64,000 nucleotides of DNA from Cryptomeria japonica (Eukaryota > Streptophyta > Pinopsida > Cupressales > Cupressaceae), in the NCBI RefSeq assembly GCF_030272615.1, contig NC_081408.1, positions 62,368,614 through 62,432,613 on the forward strand. Reading direction: 5' to 3'. The notes under the pieces are model-generated. The model worked only from the letters and a program-made list of their open reading frames with translations. It was not told the origin of the DNA and searched no databases. How positions within the stretch are numbered: position 1 is the first letter of the stretch; every line of letters starts with the position of its first letter. Positions 22,923-33,555 of the stretch are shown piece after piece. A program made the translations under genes and the position numbers.

Positions 22923-24509
22923 AGATCTTTGTTGTAGGACCTTGGCAAGGGTTTTTGATCTTTATTGTGTGCCTTGTTTTCATAGACTAGCAAACACTTC
23001 AATTTGTGTACTAAAATTGAACCAGTGTCTTTTGTGTCTTGGGAAATAGGATCTTTTTGTTTAATCTCTAGAGGGTTTGTCTCCCCATGTGGTCATTAGG
23101 ACTACTAGTGAGGAGAGAACGACCTAAGTGGTAGTGAGGAAATCCCACCTCTTCTGAACCACTATAAACAAATGTATTCATGGTGAAAACTATGGATAAC
23201 GTGTGCTGATTAGTTCATATTGACACTATGTCTCCCCATAAACTCGTTTGATCAAATTTATTTGATCAGTTGTAGGGTGTAACCCCTACCAGCTGGGAGC
23301 CTTCTATATTTATAGAGCTGAAAGTGTCGGGCCACATGAGCGGATGCCCTTACTAGGACCTTTTTGTTTTAGAAGCCAAAATCTTTCTAGTTGTTGGGGC
23401 AGGAGGTCAGACCTTTGGTAGCAACCCCAACACATACGATTCTTAGTAGAGATACAAAGTTCACCACAGGGAGTTTTCATGGGGACTGATGCTTGGCTGC
23501 CCTGAGAAGTGAGTACTGAGGGTGGAGCCAGTGGGGTCAAGCATCTAAGTATCCGCTCTGAATATCATAGCCTCAGGGGAAACTCCATATGGGATCAACA
23601 ACTATTGTCCTGGCCAGCCATAAGAATTGTGCTTGTCTTATTTTGAACAATTAAACATTCAAGACCAAATAGCAAAACATTGTGTCTTTTGTGTCTTCAA
23701 GTGTATGCAAACAATTTTACATCAAACAACACACTTTTCTTTGAGTCATTTTGAGTCTAAACACTTGCAAACATTGAGTCTTCATCAACACTGTGTCCTC
23801 TTGTCATGAAAAATAGTCAAACATCTAGATTTGGTCATAACAAACAACTTCACAAATCAAAAAAATTGCACAAAATCTCCAGAAATGTGTCTGTGTTTGA
23901 CAAAACTGTGTTTGTATCATATAACTGCATGTGTGAAGGGAAGAAACGCGTCTATGTCTGATAGAATAGCGTATGTGCCATTTAAGCACATTTGTGAAGT
24001 ATACAGGCACGTCTGTGTTCAAAATTGAAAATCTTTTACAATCTAGCAAACAAGAATAGTCAGTTTTAGACTTATTGAGCTTCCTAGGTATCTCTCTGGA
24101 TTTTCATCTAGCATTCAACCTGTCTTTGGGTCTCACAAAGTCCATCATTTCTTTACACCTTACATTACATTCACATTTGTCTAAACTTGAGTCAAAAGGT
24201 CACTTGCTTGTCCTCATCATACTTTGTCAACACACTACATACAACAAAATTTTGCTAAGTGGTCCCTCATCAAGGTCTATCACCTTTTGGTCTCATTTGG
24301 TCTTACTTAGAGTCAAGGTCAACTTACCTCATCAAGAGAAACTATCATCTCTTTGGAAGCCAGACCCACTCTACTACATACATACTTGGTCTTACACTTT
24401 GGACATTGCATGTACACCTTAGATTCATTTATATTCCATCCAAACTCTTGGTCTTCCATATTCTTTCCATTTTCATCTAGTCTCACACATCTTGGTCAAT
24501 ACCTAGTTC
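22923..24509 (+). other. Tat-1 leader, second part
   Basis: This continues the leader from 13522 after LARD-1. It holds a hairpin shared with LARD-1 (23489-23546) and about seven ~20-bp degenerate units at 23885-24025 (cores GTGTCTGTGTT, CGTCTATGTC, CACGTCTGTGTT). No gene is supported. Gag starts at the ATG at 24510. Confidence 0.65.
23489..23546 (+). ncRNA. Conserved leader hairpin, Tat-1 copy (cis RNA element)
   Basis: GATGCTTG (23489-23496) pairs with CAAGCATC (23539-23546). The 42-base interior starts like the LARD-1 copy and ends with the same GTGGGGT, but differs in the middle. The stem is unchanged between the two elements. Confidence 0.6.
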
Positions 24510-26908
24510 ATGGTTGAAACTAATTCCCAAAAATCTAGGAGAGAAGCGAAAGAGGCTCAAGAGTCCGCAAACATGAGTTCCTATGAGTATGACAATGATG
24601 TCTTTTTCAATTCTGATCACGCTGTATTACCCAACATGGATGCCTTTAGAAACATTCCAAATGTTGAGAACTTGGATACTATAAACAACAATGGTACACA
24701 CAATGACAATATGGATAACATTTTAGTACATTCAGCAAAAGTTGAAGACTCCATTATGGATCCCCATTTCAATCGATTGGTTGAGGAAATAATGAGGAGA
24801 GATAGACAATACTTCTTACAAGTGATGGCACAAAGTGGAGCCAAGATCCCTCATGATTTTGACATGTCTCAAATAATGGAAAATCGACCTTTGCAACAAC
24901 CTCACCTCAACATGGATCAAAGGAGGCCTAATAGTGGAAGCAATAGAGGACCACATCTTGTTCATGAATCACCATCATCTTTGTTCCAAAAACCAGAGGT
25001 CCCATACACACATGGTCAAGCATATGATACTCACCTTCACAGACCATTATGGAAGTCTTATGTAGAAAAATATGCTCAATCACATACCAATGCAAAGGAT
25101 CAACCACCAAAGCAATTGGATATTCAAAGGCATGATCAAAATGTGGACACAAGGAAACCCCACATCAAATTTGGGGGCAACACATTAGAACAAACTCATG
25201 ACATGCCTATAGAGTACGGTATACATGGACAAAGTAGATATTCCATTCCTCACTATGACTCTATACCAAGTGGTCCATATGTGCAACATCATTATAGACC
25301 TCCTCCATATGAACATGTGTATGATCAATATCATCCATATATGCAACATGCTCCTCCTCCACTTAGTGGTTCAGGCATGGGGTATGGTCCAAGAAGTTAG
25401 TCTCCACCTAACAACAATTTGGAACAGCAAATCAAGGACTTACAAAAGATAATGGAGGACATAAATACACCAAAGCCAACTGACATAATGAGAGACATAT
25501 GTCCCTATCCATTTGACAAAAGCATTCCAATGCCTCCATTTCCTACACACTTTGTGACACCTAAGTTTAATAAGTACAGAGGAAAAGGAGATCCTAAGGC
25601 ACATATAAGACAATTTTTCACAGCTTGCATTGAGGTAGCAGCAGAAGAGACATATTTGACGAGATTATTCCCACAAAGCTTAGGTGATCAAGCTATGGAA
25701 TGGTTCTCTCAACTCTCACCTGGAATTAAGTCATGGGGTGACTTAGCAGAGGCATTTATCCAACATTTCTCATACAGCATAGAGATAGACATATCAGTCA
25801 CTACCTTGTGTAACACCAAACAAAAAGATGGAGGAATCTAGCGAGTAGATGCTCTTGTGAAATTCCACAAAAACAAATGGTAGAAATGTTCACACAAAAT
25901 GTTAACAAAGACATTGGTTATGATCTAAGAAAAGATTGTTTGTCCACCTTCAAGGACATCATTGAGAAAGGATTAGCAACAAAGAAGGTCCTAATTGAAC
26001 AAGGAGTCATTAAGATATTCAAGGAAAACAAAAATGACTATAAAGGAAAAGACAAGCCAAGATTTTGGAATAAAAACAAGAACACAATCACGGATGGTGT
26101 TGTTGATGCCAATACACTACGACCCAAAATCATTTTTTTTGGATCAAGCTCTACAAACAATCAAGTGAATACTCAAACAACTTCCAGATCATGAAGGAAG
26201 TACGCACCATTGGGAGAACCACTAGAGTCAGTTTTCAAGAAGCTAGTGGTAAACAAAATAATAACAATTCTAGATTTGCCTCCATATGAGCCAAAGGTCA
26301 AACCAAATTGGTGGAATGATGATGAGTATTGTGAATTTCATAAGAGCAAAGGCCTTAAAATAGGAAATTGTCATCGACTAAAGAACATCATACAAGTTCT
26401 TATTGATAGAGGTGACATTGAGATTGAAGGACACTCATCTAACCAAGAACATGAAATATTTAAAGAACCATTCCAAAAACATGACAAGGGAAAAGCCAAA
26501 GCCACAGATGACCAAACCAACTATACCAGAGCATCTTATAACTATGATTCAACTGTTAATCACATTTTGATGGACAATTATGTCTCTACCATTATCATCA
26601 AGGACAAAACGCCTGAGAATTCTACCAAAAGACCCAAGATTGTCCTAAAAGGCATTGGATCTTCTTCCAAACCTACCTCTGAATGTAATGTTACAACTCA
26701 TCAAGGTAAATTCACTTTGCAAGGTGCTTCAGCCAAAAACACCACTTCCTCATCAACCAAACCTAAGTATGACCTTGTAGAACAATTAGGGAAGAAACCC
26801 ACACTCATCTCCATCCTTGACCTCTTACGCATATCCCCCGCACATAAAGCCATTCTTAACAAAATTTTGAGAGACACCTCTATCCCTACTAATCTGAACG
26901 TGGACTAG
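24510..26908 (+). pseudogene. Tat-1 gag, broken
   Basis: Starts at ATG 24510 (MVETNSQKS). The first ~295 codons form an acidic, Asn/His/Pro/Tyr-rich N-terminal region. After a TAG at 25398 the same frame continues into the retrotransposon gag domain: KFNKYRGKGDPKAHIRQF, QSLGDQAMEWFSQL and SWGDLAEAFIQHF (about 25560-25770). A frameshift near 25842-25876 moves the rest to another frame, which holds DEYCEFHKSKG..IGNCHRLKN (about 26315-26390), the zinc-binding site usual in plant Gypsy gag. Stops at 26192 and 26906 interrupt it. No working Gag is possible. Confidence 0.88.
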
Positions 26909-28015
26909 TTTCAAGCCATGGTGGGATACCTTTCCATTCCACACTCTCTTACATTCACAGAAGTTGATGACACCTTTGTAAGTCAACCAAATAATGCACC
27001 ACTACACATTGAAGCCTTCATACACAAACATCAAATAAAATGAGTCTTGGTAGATGGAGGAGCAGGTCTGAACATTTGTACATTGAGCACTATTAAACAA
27101 TTGGGATATTCTAACAAAGCTATAAATTCTACAAACAAAATTACCATCAAAGCATATGATGATGAAGAACATTCATCCAAAGGCACAGTCAACTTGCCTC
27201 TTAGAGTTGGGCCAGTTACAAAGGATGTGGTTTGTCAAGTCCTAGACTTGGATCTCACATGCAATATATTACTAAGATGTCCTTGGATTCATGAAATGAG
27301 GGTAGTTCCATCTACATATCACCAATGCATTAAGTTTCCTCACAATGGAGTTGAGATAACAGTTAATGGTGATTCTAATCCATTCATATACTACAATAAC
27401 TTGAGACCAAAAATGGAGACAATCATTCCAAGTAATAGGGAAGCTATCCCTTCTTCTGCATACATTGATCCTAAATCATTAAAACCTTCAACATCAAAAA
27501 AAGGTGAGCTTAAAGGGAAATATCAGGAAAAGCGCATGGGTGAATACACTTTGAATCAAACCATATGCTTACAAGAAGTTATGAGTTCACCAAAAGAATA
27601 TGGACAACCACATCCTTATAAATGGATATCCATCATTACATTGAAATGGGATTGTACTATTTTCCAAAAATGGGGTGAAGTGGAAGAAGAAGACTTATAC
27701 AAAATGCTTTACAAAGACCTTGAAAATGATACACAAGATCATATCAGCCTACCATGTGAAAAGTATGGCAAAGGGTTCAAGAGCTTGCAAAAATATGGGT
27801 ATGATGGCAAAAGTACTCTTGGCTTAAGAAAGAAAGGCATCATTGAACCTTTACAACATGAATTGACATTCAAAAAGGAACGCTCGAAAGGACTTGGTTT
27901 CATGACTTCCAAGTTCAACACTCAAAGGACAGGAGAAGCATTACAAATCAAAGTTGCCAAGATCAACAAGAGAATCGCTATTCCACAGACTCCAATGAAT
28001 GGGAATGGGATTTAG
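26909..28015 (+). pseudogene. Tat-1 aspartic protease and G-patch domain
   Basis: A TGA at 27041 precedes LVDGGAGLNICTLS, the protease active site (Asp-Gly-Gly in place of the more common D-T/S-G), and ILLRCPWIHEM is the flap-to-C-terminal part (about 27270). Further on, KYGKGFKSLQKYGYDGKSTLGL and GIIEPL (about 27765-27860) form a G-patch-like Gly-rich segment. G-patches between protease and RT are known in some plant Gypsy elements and may bind RNA. The frame is open from 27044 to 28015. Confidence 0.82.
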
Positions 28016-28942
28016 ACAAGTCCTCCAGTGACTATGAACTCACTGAGACATTCAGAAAACTAGGTGAACCCTCGAAAGAAGAGGAATTTTATAGAAAATT
28101 CAAAGTTGGTCAGGAAACAACCCCTGAGGATCCCACACAATCCTTGCCTCTAGGCTCTAGGTCAAAATCACATAGAATGAGAACACCTATCCTAGAATGC
28201 GCTACTAGTGATGACAATTTGGATTCGTTCACGATCAAGACAGATGAGGAGAGTGCTAATGATCACCTCGATGACTACCTCAACATACCTAAATATAACT
28301 GCATCTTCACTCGTAGCCCTGCTAACTTTGAAGACATCAAAGGCCTTCCCCTTGTTCACCACCAACTTATTGATTGGGACCATGAAGGACCTACACAGTT
28401 TGACACATTCCAAAATGATGAAGCCTTTATTGACTATCTAGGCATATGAGATGATCTCCCCCCCTAGGGACCATAAATTAGGATATACCATAGAACTCAA
28501 TAGCGTGGCATATTTTGGTGAGGGTGTTGGGTCTTCCAGTCACAAAAATATAAAAATAAAAATAAATCAAGGGTCTTATGGTGAAAACCATGTTGTGGCA
28601 TTGTCTGACCCCAAAAAAGTAAAAAGAAAGGACGTATCTGAGGGTGAAAACCTCTCTGAGGCACCCGAAGATGGAAAGCTCTACATTCAACCAGCATCAT
28701 ATGAAGAAAAATCATCTATGTTGGTAGAGGAGACCATCAAAACAAACATTGGTATAGAAGAAATTCCACATAACATATTCCTGGCTCAATCTTTGATAGA
28801 GACAGAAAGGTCAAAGTTCATAAGTTTCTTCATGAAGCAACAAATCAATTTTGCATGGTCATACACTGATATGCCTGGACTGGATCTGGATTTAGTAATG
28901 CATCATTTGATAGTTAAACCGGGGGCAAAACCAGTGAAATAG
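28016..28942 (+). pseudogene. Tat-1 pre-RT linker, frameshifted, with two hairpin motifs
   Basis: An acidic linker reads in a shifted frame to 28449, then the original frame resumes at about 28451. The end has the Tat pre-RT signature FAWSYTDMPGLDLDLVMHHL (about 28850-28910). DNA inside this coding linker also forms two stem-A4 bulge-stem hairpins, at 28580-28602 (partial) and 28643-28665 (perfect). Confidence 0.8.
28643..28665 (+). ncRNA. Stem-A4 bulge-stem hairpin within Tat-1 pol
   Basis: Outer stem GGTG (28643-28646) with CACC (28662-28665); AAAA bulge; inner stem CCTC with GAGG; loop TCT. All eight pairs are Watson-Crick. The same design occurs in the 3' UTR. Confidence 0.6.
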
Positions 28943-29620
28943 AAATTAAGAAAGATGCATCCACAAGTGGCATTATTAGTCATAGCAGAGCTGGAGAAAT
29001 TATTGGATGCCAGATTCATACGCCCAATTGATTATCCTGAATGGATCTCCAACTTAGTGCCTATCAGTAAACTAGATCATAGCATCAGAATATGTATAGA
29101 TTTCAGAGACATCAACAAAGCTTGTCCTAAGGATGAGTTTCCATTACCAAATATTAACTTGATCGTCTATCTCATAGCAGGTCATGCGATGTTATCTTTG
29201 ATGGATGGATTCTTTGGTTATAATCAAATAAAAATCACATCTGAGGATCAGTGCAAAATAGCATCTACTTGTCCTTGGGGAACTTTTTGCTAGAATGTCA
29301 TTCCCTTTAGGCTAAAAAATGTAGGCACTAGATATCAAAGAGCCATGACTATTGTCTTTCATGATCTCATGCACATTACTATGGAAGATTACCTCTTGGG
29401 AAAATCAATAGATAGGGATACACATTTGGACATACTTTCAGTCATCTTTGATAGGTTGGAAAAATATAAAGTAAGATTAAACCCCAAGAAATGTGTCTTT
29501 GGAGTAACCTCTGGGAAGCTCCTGGGATTCATTATCTCAAGAAGAGGAATCAAAGCTGATCCACCAAAAGTCAAGGCCATCCTAAAGATGCAACCACCAT
29601 GAAATATTAGTCAAATTTGA
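28943..29620 (+). pseudogene. Tat-1 reverse transcriptase, broken
   Basis: Copies RNA to cDNA. Motifs in order: KLRKMHPQ, FIRPIDYPEWISNLVPI, RICIDFRDINKACPKDEFPLP, SLMDGFFGYNQIKI, then PFRLKNVGTRYQRAM. The catalytic loop that should hold the Y-x-D-D box reads MEDYLLGKS (about 29375-29400), so the catalytic pair is lost. RLNPKKCVFGV and GKLLGFIISRRGI follow. Stops at 28939, 29291 and 29600 break the frame. Confidence 0.9.
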
Positions 29621-30240
29621 TCTTTGCAAGGGAGACTTCAGTGCATAAGAAGATTCATAGCACAACTTGTAGATAAATGTCATCCTTTTCAGCACTTGCT
29701 ACACAAAAACATCAAATTCCAATGGGATGATAACTGCCAACAGGCCTTCCAGATACTCAAAGATTACCTTTTGAATCTGCCAGTTTTGATGCCGCCAGTT
29801 CCAGATCAACCTCTACTACTATACATATTAGCTACTTCAACAGCACTAGGGGCACTATTAGCACAATACATTGCTATGGGCAAAGAGAAGGTAGTATACT
29901 ACATCAGTCGCACATTGGTAGGATATGAGCTAAACTACACACCAATTGAGCGTGCATGTCTCGCTGTGGTTTTTGCTTCACAAAAATTATGACATTACAT
30001 GCTAACTCATAAAACTAAGTTGGTTGCAAGAATTGATCCATTGAAATATCTTCTCAATAAAGCAACACTTAGTGGGTGACTAGCCAAATGGGTGATACTC
30101 TTGAGTGAATTTGACATTGAGTATGTGGATAGAAAAGCAATAAAAGGATAAGCTATTGTAGATCAGTTAGCAGATGCTCCCATGATAGATGATGTTCCTC
30201 TAACTTCAGAATTCCCAGATGAATCCATCTTGATAGTATC
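29621..30240 (+). pseudogene. Tat-1 Gypsy-type RNase H, broken
   Basis: Starts after the RT connection (RRFIAQLVDKCHPFQHLL). It has LLYILATSTALGALLAQ where the family usually has Y-L-A-x-S, then VVYYISRTLVGYELNYTPIERACLAVVFA and, after a TGA near 29990, the segment KYLLNKATLSG. Several stops (29990, 30077, 30149) follow. It is the first of two RNase H domains in this element. Confidence 0.85.
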
Positions 30241-30649
30241 ACATGTAAAGCCCTGGCAGCTATACTTTGACGGCTCCTAGACACAACATGGAGCAGGAGC
30301 TGGTATTCTCTTCATAACTCCTCAAGGAGATTCCATACCAAAATCATATTGATTATCATTTCCCTACACTAATAACATAGCAGAATATGAAGCATTAACA
30401 ACTGGATTACGGATTGTAGTTCAGTGGAAGATCCAAGAGCTTCAAGTTTTTGGGGACTCTCAACTTATAACTCGTGAAGCAACTGATGACTACCAAAAAA
30501 AGGATGAGAAATTAATGCCTTACAAAAAAATGGTGGATGACCTGAAGCAACATTTCATGAAGTTAGACTTTGAGTAGATACCAAGAGAGCATAATTGAGT
30601 TGTAGATGCCATGGCTACAATTGCTTTACTAATCAATCTACCATAGAAT
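30241..30649 (+). pseudogene. Tat-1 archaeal-type RNase H (aRNH), broken
   Basis: Second RNase H, typical of Tat elements. LYFDGS (catalytic Asp, about 30261), then GAGAGILFITPQG, NNIAEYEALTTGL (catalytic Glu, about 30385), VFGDSQLI (Asp, about 30452) and VVDAMATIA (last Asp, about 30600). All four acidic positions survive; stops lie at 30278, 30350, 30576 and 30597. Position between Gypsy RNase H and integrase is the standard Tat order. Confidence 0.85.
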
Positions 30650-31961
30650 GAAACCTGCTATGAGTTCTTGGTGGATAACCTTTTGGTTCACTTGTATGAG
30701 ATTACTCCTATTGAGTTGATATGTGTTGTTGGTCCTGAGTCCCAGTTATTCAGTTCCATTTTCACATACCTTCATGACAATACCCTTCCTCCTGACCTAT
30801 CCAGTAACCAATGTCGCACTTTCATTCACCAATCTTCTTGATACATCATTTTAGTCGATATCCTATATCATCGAGGTCTAGATGACACTCTTCTTAGGTG
30901 TTTAGAAAGAGACAAAGATCAGACTATGTTACATGATGTGCATGAAGGGATATGTGGTCCACATTCTAGTGGTCCTACCTTAGCCAAGAAAATCATCCAG
31001 GATAGATATTACTAGCCCAATATGGAAAAAGACTCATATCAGTTTGTCAAGAAATGTAAGCAATGTCAACTTCATGGAGACCTCATTCATGTGCTAGCAC
31101 AAGAACTTCAACCAATTGTGACTCCTTGGCCCTTTTGTCAATGGGGACTCAATCTCATAGGCAAGATTCATCCTCCTTCTTCCAATGGTCATAAATTCAT
31201 CATCACTACCACAAAATATTTCACAAAATGGATCAAAGCGGTGCCTCTTACACAGGTCACTGGAAAACAAATTGCTACATTCATTCTCAACTACATCATT
31301 TGTCAATACGGCATTCCTATTTCCATCATCACCTATAACGAGCGTCCCTTAAAAAATTAGGATGTTCATGAACTTGGTGACCACTTCCATATTATCCATC
31401 ATTTTTCCACACTTTATTACCCCCAAGGTAATGGTTAAGATGAGGCATCTAATAAACACAATCCTTAAAATCTTAAAAAAGACAGTCGACGACGCTGACC
31501 ACAATTGGCATATCCAACTTAATCCCGCACTTTGGGCTTACTGCACAAGCGTCCATACACCTACAGGAGCTACACCCTATTCACTTGTCTATGGTGTTAA
31601 AGCCATCTTGCCTATTGAGGTTGAGTTACCCTCTTTACAAGTCTCTTTGCAAAACATTATCAGTGATGAAGACTACAGGGTCTCTCGCTTACAGGAACTT
31701 GAACTATTGGATGAATGAAGACAAACTGCTTTTAATCATCTCAAGGCTTATCAACAATGAATGAGTCACAACTACAATCATAAAGTCAAGCCTCACACAT
31801 TTGAGGTAGGTAACTTGGTTCTCAGAGAAAATCCTAAAAATCAGCAAGATGGAGAGAAGAAGGGCAAATTCGAACCAAATTGGCTTGGTCCTTACATCAT
31901 CACAACAACATATGGATTTGGTGCATATCAGCTCTCAACCATAGAAGGTGAACCTTTGTAG
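30650..31961 (+). pseudogene. Tat-1 integrase, broken
   Basis: The zinc-binding H-H-C-C region spans about 30930-31080 (VHEGICGPH, CKQCQLHG). In the core the first catalytic Asp is Asn (WGLNLIG, about 31143) and the second sits in ITYNERP, where Asp-Asn is expected. The Glu region survives as DEASNK after a stop (about 31435). A frameshift lies near 31360. The C-terminal part ends with GKFEPNWLGPYIITTTYGFG, the usual C-terminal fold of Tat integrases. No chromodomain is visible. Integration activity is not expected. Confidence 0.88.
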
Positions 31962-32636
31962 GATCCTATCAACAACATGCACCTTCACAGGTTTTACACA
32001 TAGCTCTTCAGAGTATCCTAATTCAAAAATTTCAAAATACATAAAAAAAAATCATAAAATAAAAATATCGTTACTTGGTGAAAACTTGGCAAACAGGCAC
32101 CTTGTGACATAGGAAAAATAAAATATAAAAATTAAAAAAGTAAAGAAAAACATTTTGTTCAATGGTGAAAACCACTTCGGTGGCACCCTGGGCAAGTACC
32201 ATGGTGAAAACTGGGTCACCAATGCCATGTGTAGAGACATTTCTCCTCCCTCCTTCAGGATTCTCTTTCATCACTTCACTTTGCACACACTCACAACCTA
32301 TCCATCCATAATAAACATACCCATTCCCATCATGGCTTGTTATTGATCTACCTAAGATTGGTTCACCATCCATAATAATCCTTCCTTTTCACCCCTTTTT
32401 ATCCATAATAAATCAACTCCTATCTATGGCTAAGGCAAATCCTACATCTAAGTGATGGGTGTAGAACTGAGAGCATCACATGTTTTGAGAAGTATAGTTT
32501 CTTCCAGCTTTCTTTAGTCTATCTGTGCACAATCCATAATAAAGAAACATTTGCATCACCAATCCACAATAAAGTTCCTTCTTCTCTGCAATAAAGTATC
32601 AGTTTCATGGATTCAGTTAGTTTCAGATGACACATA
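31962..32636 (+). other. Tat-1 3' UTR, first part, with hairpin cluster
   Basis: No gene is seen. 32077-32220 has three hairpins of the stem-A4 bulge-stem type. The rest (32230-32636) is not recognised; open frames are short. The region is cut at 32641 by the giant-LTR element and resumes at 53251. Confidence 0.65.
32077..32220 (+). ncRNA. Cluster of three stem-A4 bulge-stem hairpins, Tat-1 3' UTR
   Basis: Copy 1 (32077-32101): outer GGTG/CACC, AAAA, inner CTTG/CAGG, loop GCAAA. Copy 2 (32164-32187): outer GGTG/CACC, AAAA, inner CCAC/GTGG, loop TTCG, a very stable tetraloop. Copy 3 (32203-32220): outer GGTG/CACC with AAAA but no good inner stem. Copies 1 and 2 differ in inner stem and loop yet keep pairing. 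Confidence 0.65.
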
Positions 32637-32641
32637 GCAGC
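32637..32641 (+). other. Giant-element target-site duplication, left copy (GCAGC)
   Basis: GCAGC precedes the left LTR and is repeated at 53251-53255 directly after the right LTR. Confidence 0.9.
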
Positions 32642-33555
32642 TGTTGTCTTCAAAATCTGATTCACTTCAACATCCTTATAATAAAATGACTGAACTCTAT
32701 GTAGAAGAGATATTAAAGGGAAGGAAACTCTTAGGACAACATATGACAAGGTTTGATTTGACCTTCTACACTTTGGACCTACTCAGAGTCCAGGCGGGTA
32801 TACCTTTGTGAACTAAATTCACACTTTCAAAAGATAAATCCATAGCAAACCAGTCCAGAAAACCAATGGATCTAATCACCTTGAAACTAACTAAAACAAA
32901 GGAATGAAAATTATACTCATATTCAGTATTTTGACCTACAAAACATGTAATAGACAACTTTGATCTATACCAGTGCCTTATCCAAGGTCACATAGTCATC
33001 CAAATTCAAACAATACTCCCCAAACAAAATATCTGTACACATCTCATTGGCTCGGCTTTTGTTAATCCTTATATATGCTTGACATACATAATAATTTATG
33101 TATACCAAATTAAACTATTCTCATCAAGATTCAAAGTATCCTATAGAGAATTTACTGGTAGAAGTGATCCCCACATATTTAATTTCCCTCAAGAGAAAAG
33201 CTAGCGAACACATCTACTGAAAGTTGCCTTACAACCCTATTCAAACAAAATAACCCTAGAATATTTAGAATGAAATAGTAAACAATTGCAAACACATTTG
33301 AAGATGACACAAAGTTTTTACTCAAAGCTGATGGTCTGTATATTGATATATTCTTCAAGAAAGTATTACAAAAACTTTTGAATATTCTACATTAAACTTA
33401 GAAAAGCTTAGATATAAATTTCTACAACGTTTTCTTACAATTCTTTGCAATCCTTTTTTTTATTAGTCCTGGTATCCATTTATAACAATATGGATGCACA
33501 TAGCTTTGGACATTCCTAGGAGAATTTGTTACAATCATTTCTTTTCTAGAAGAAG

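Noticed and set aside
20998-22923. Host gene exons around 21000-22000
   Set aside because: The stretch lies inside LARD-1 between ORF and PPT, is shared in part with the Tat-2 3' end, and shows no domain or splice structure.
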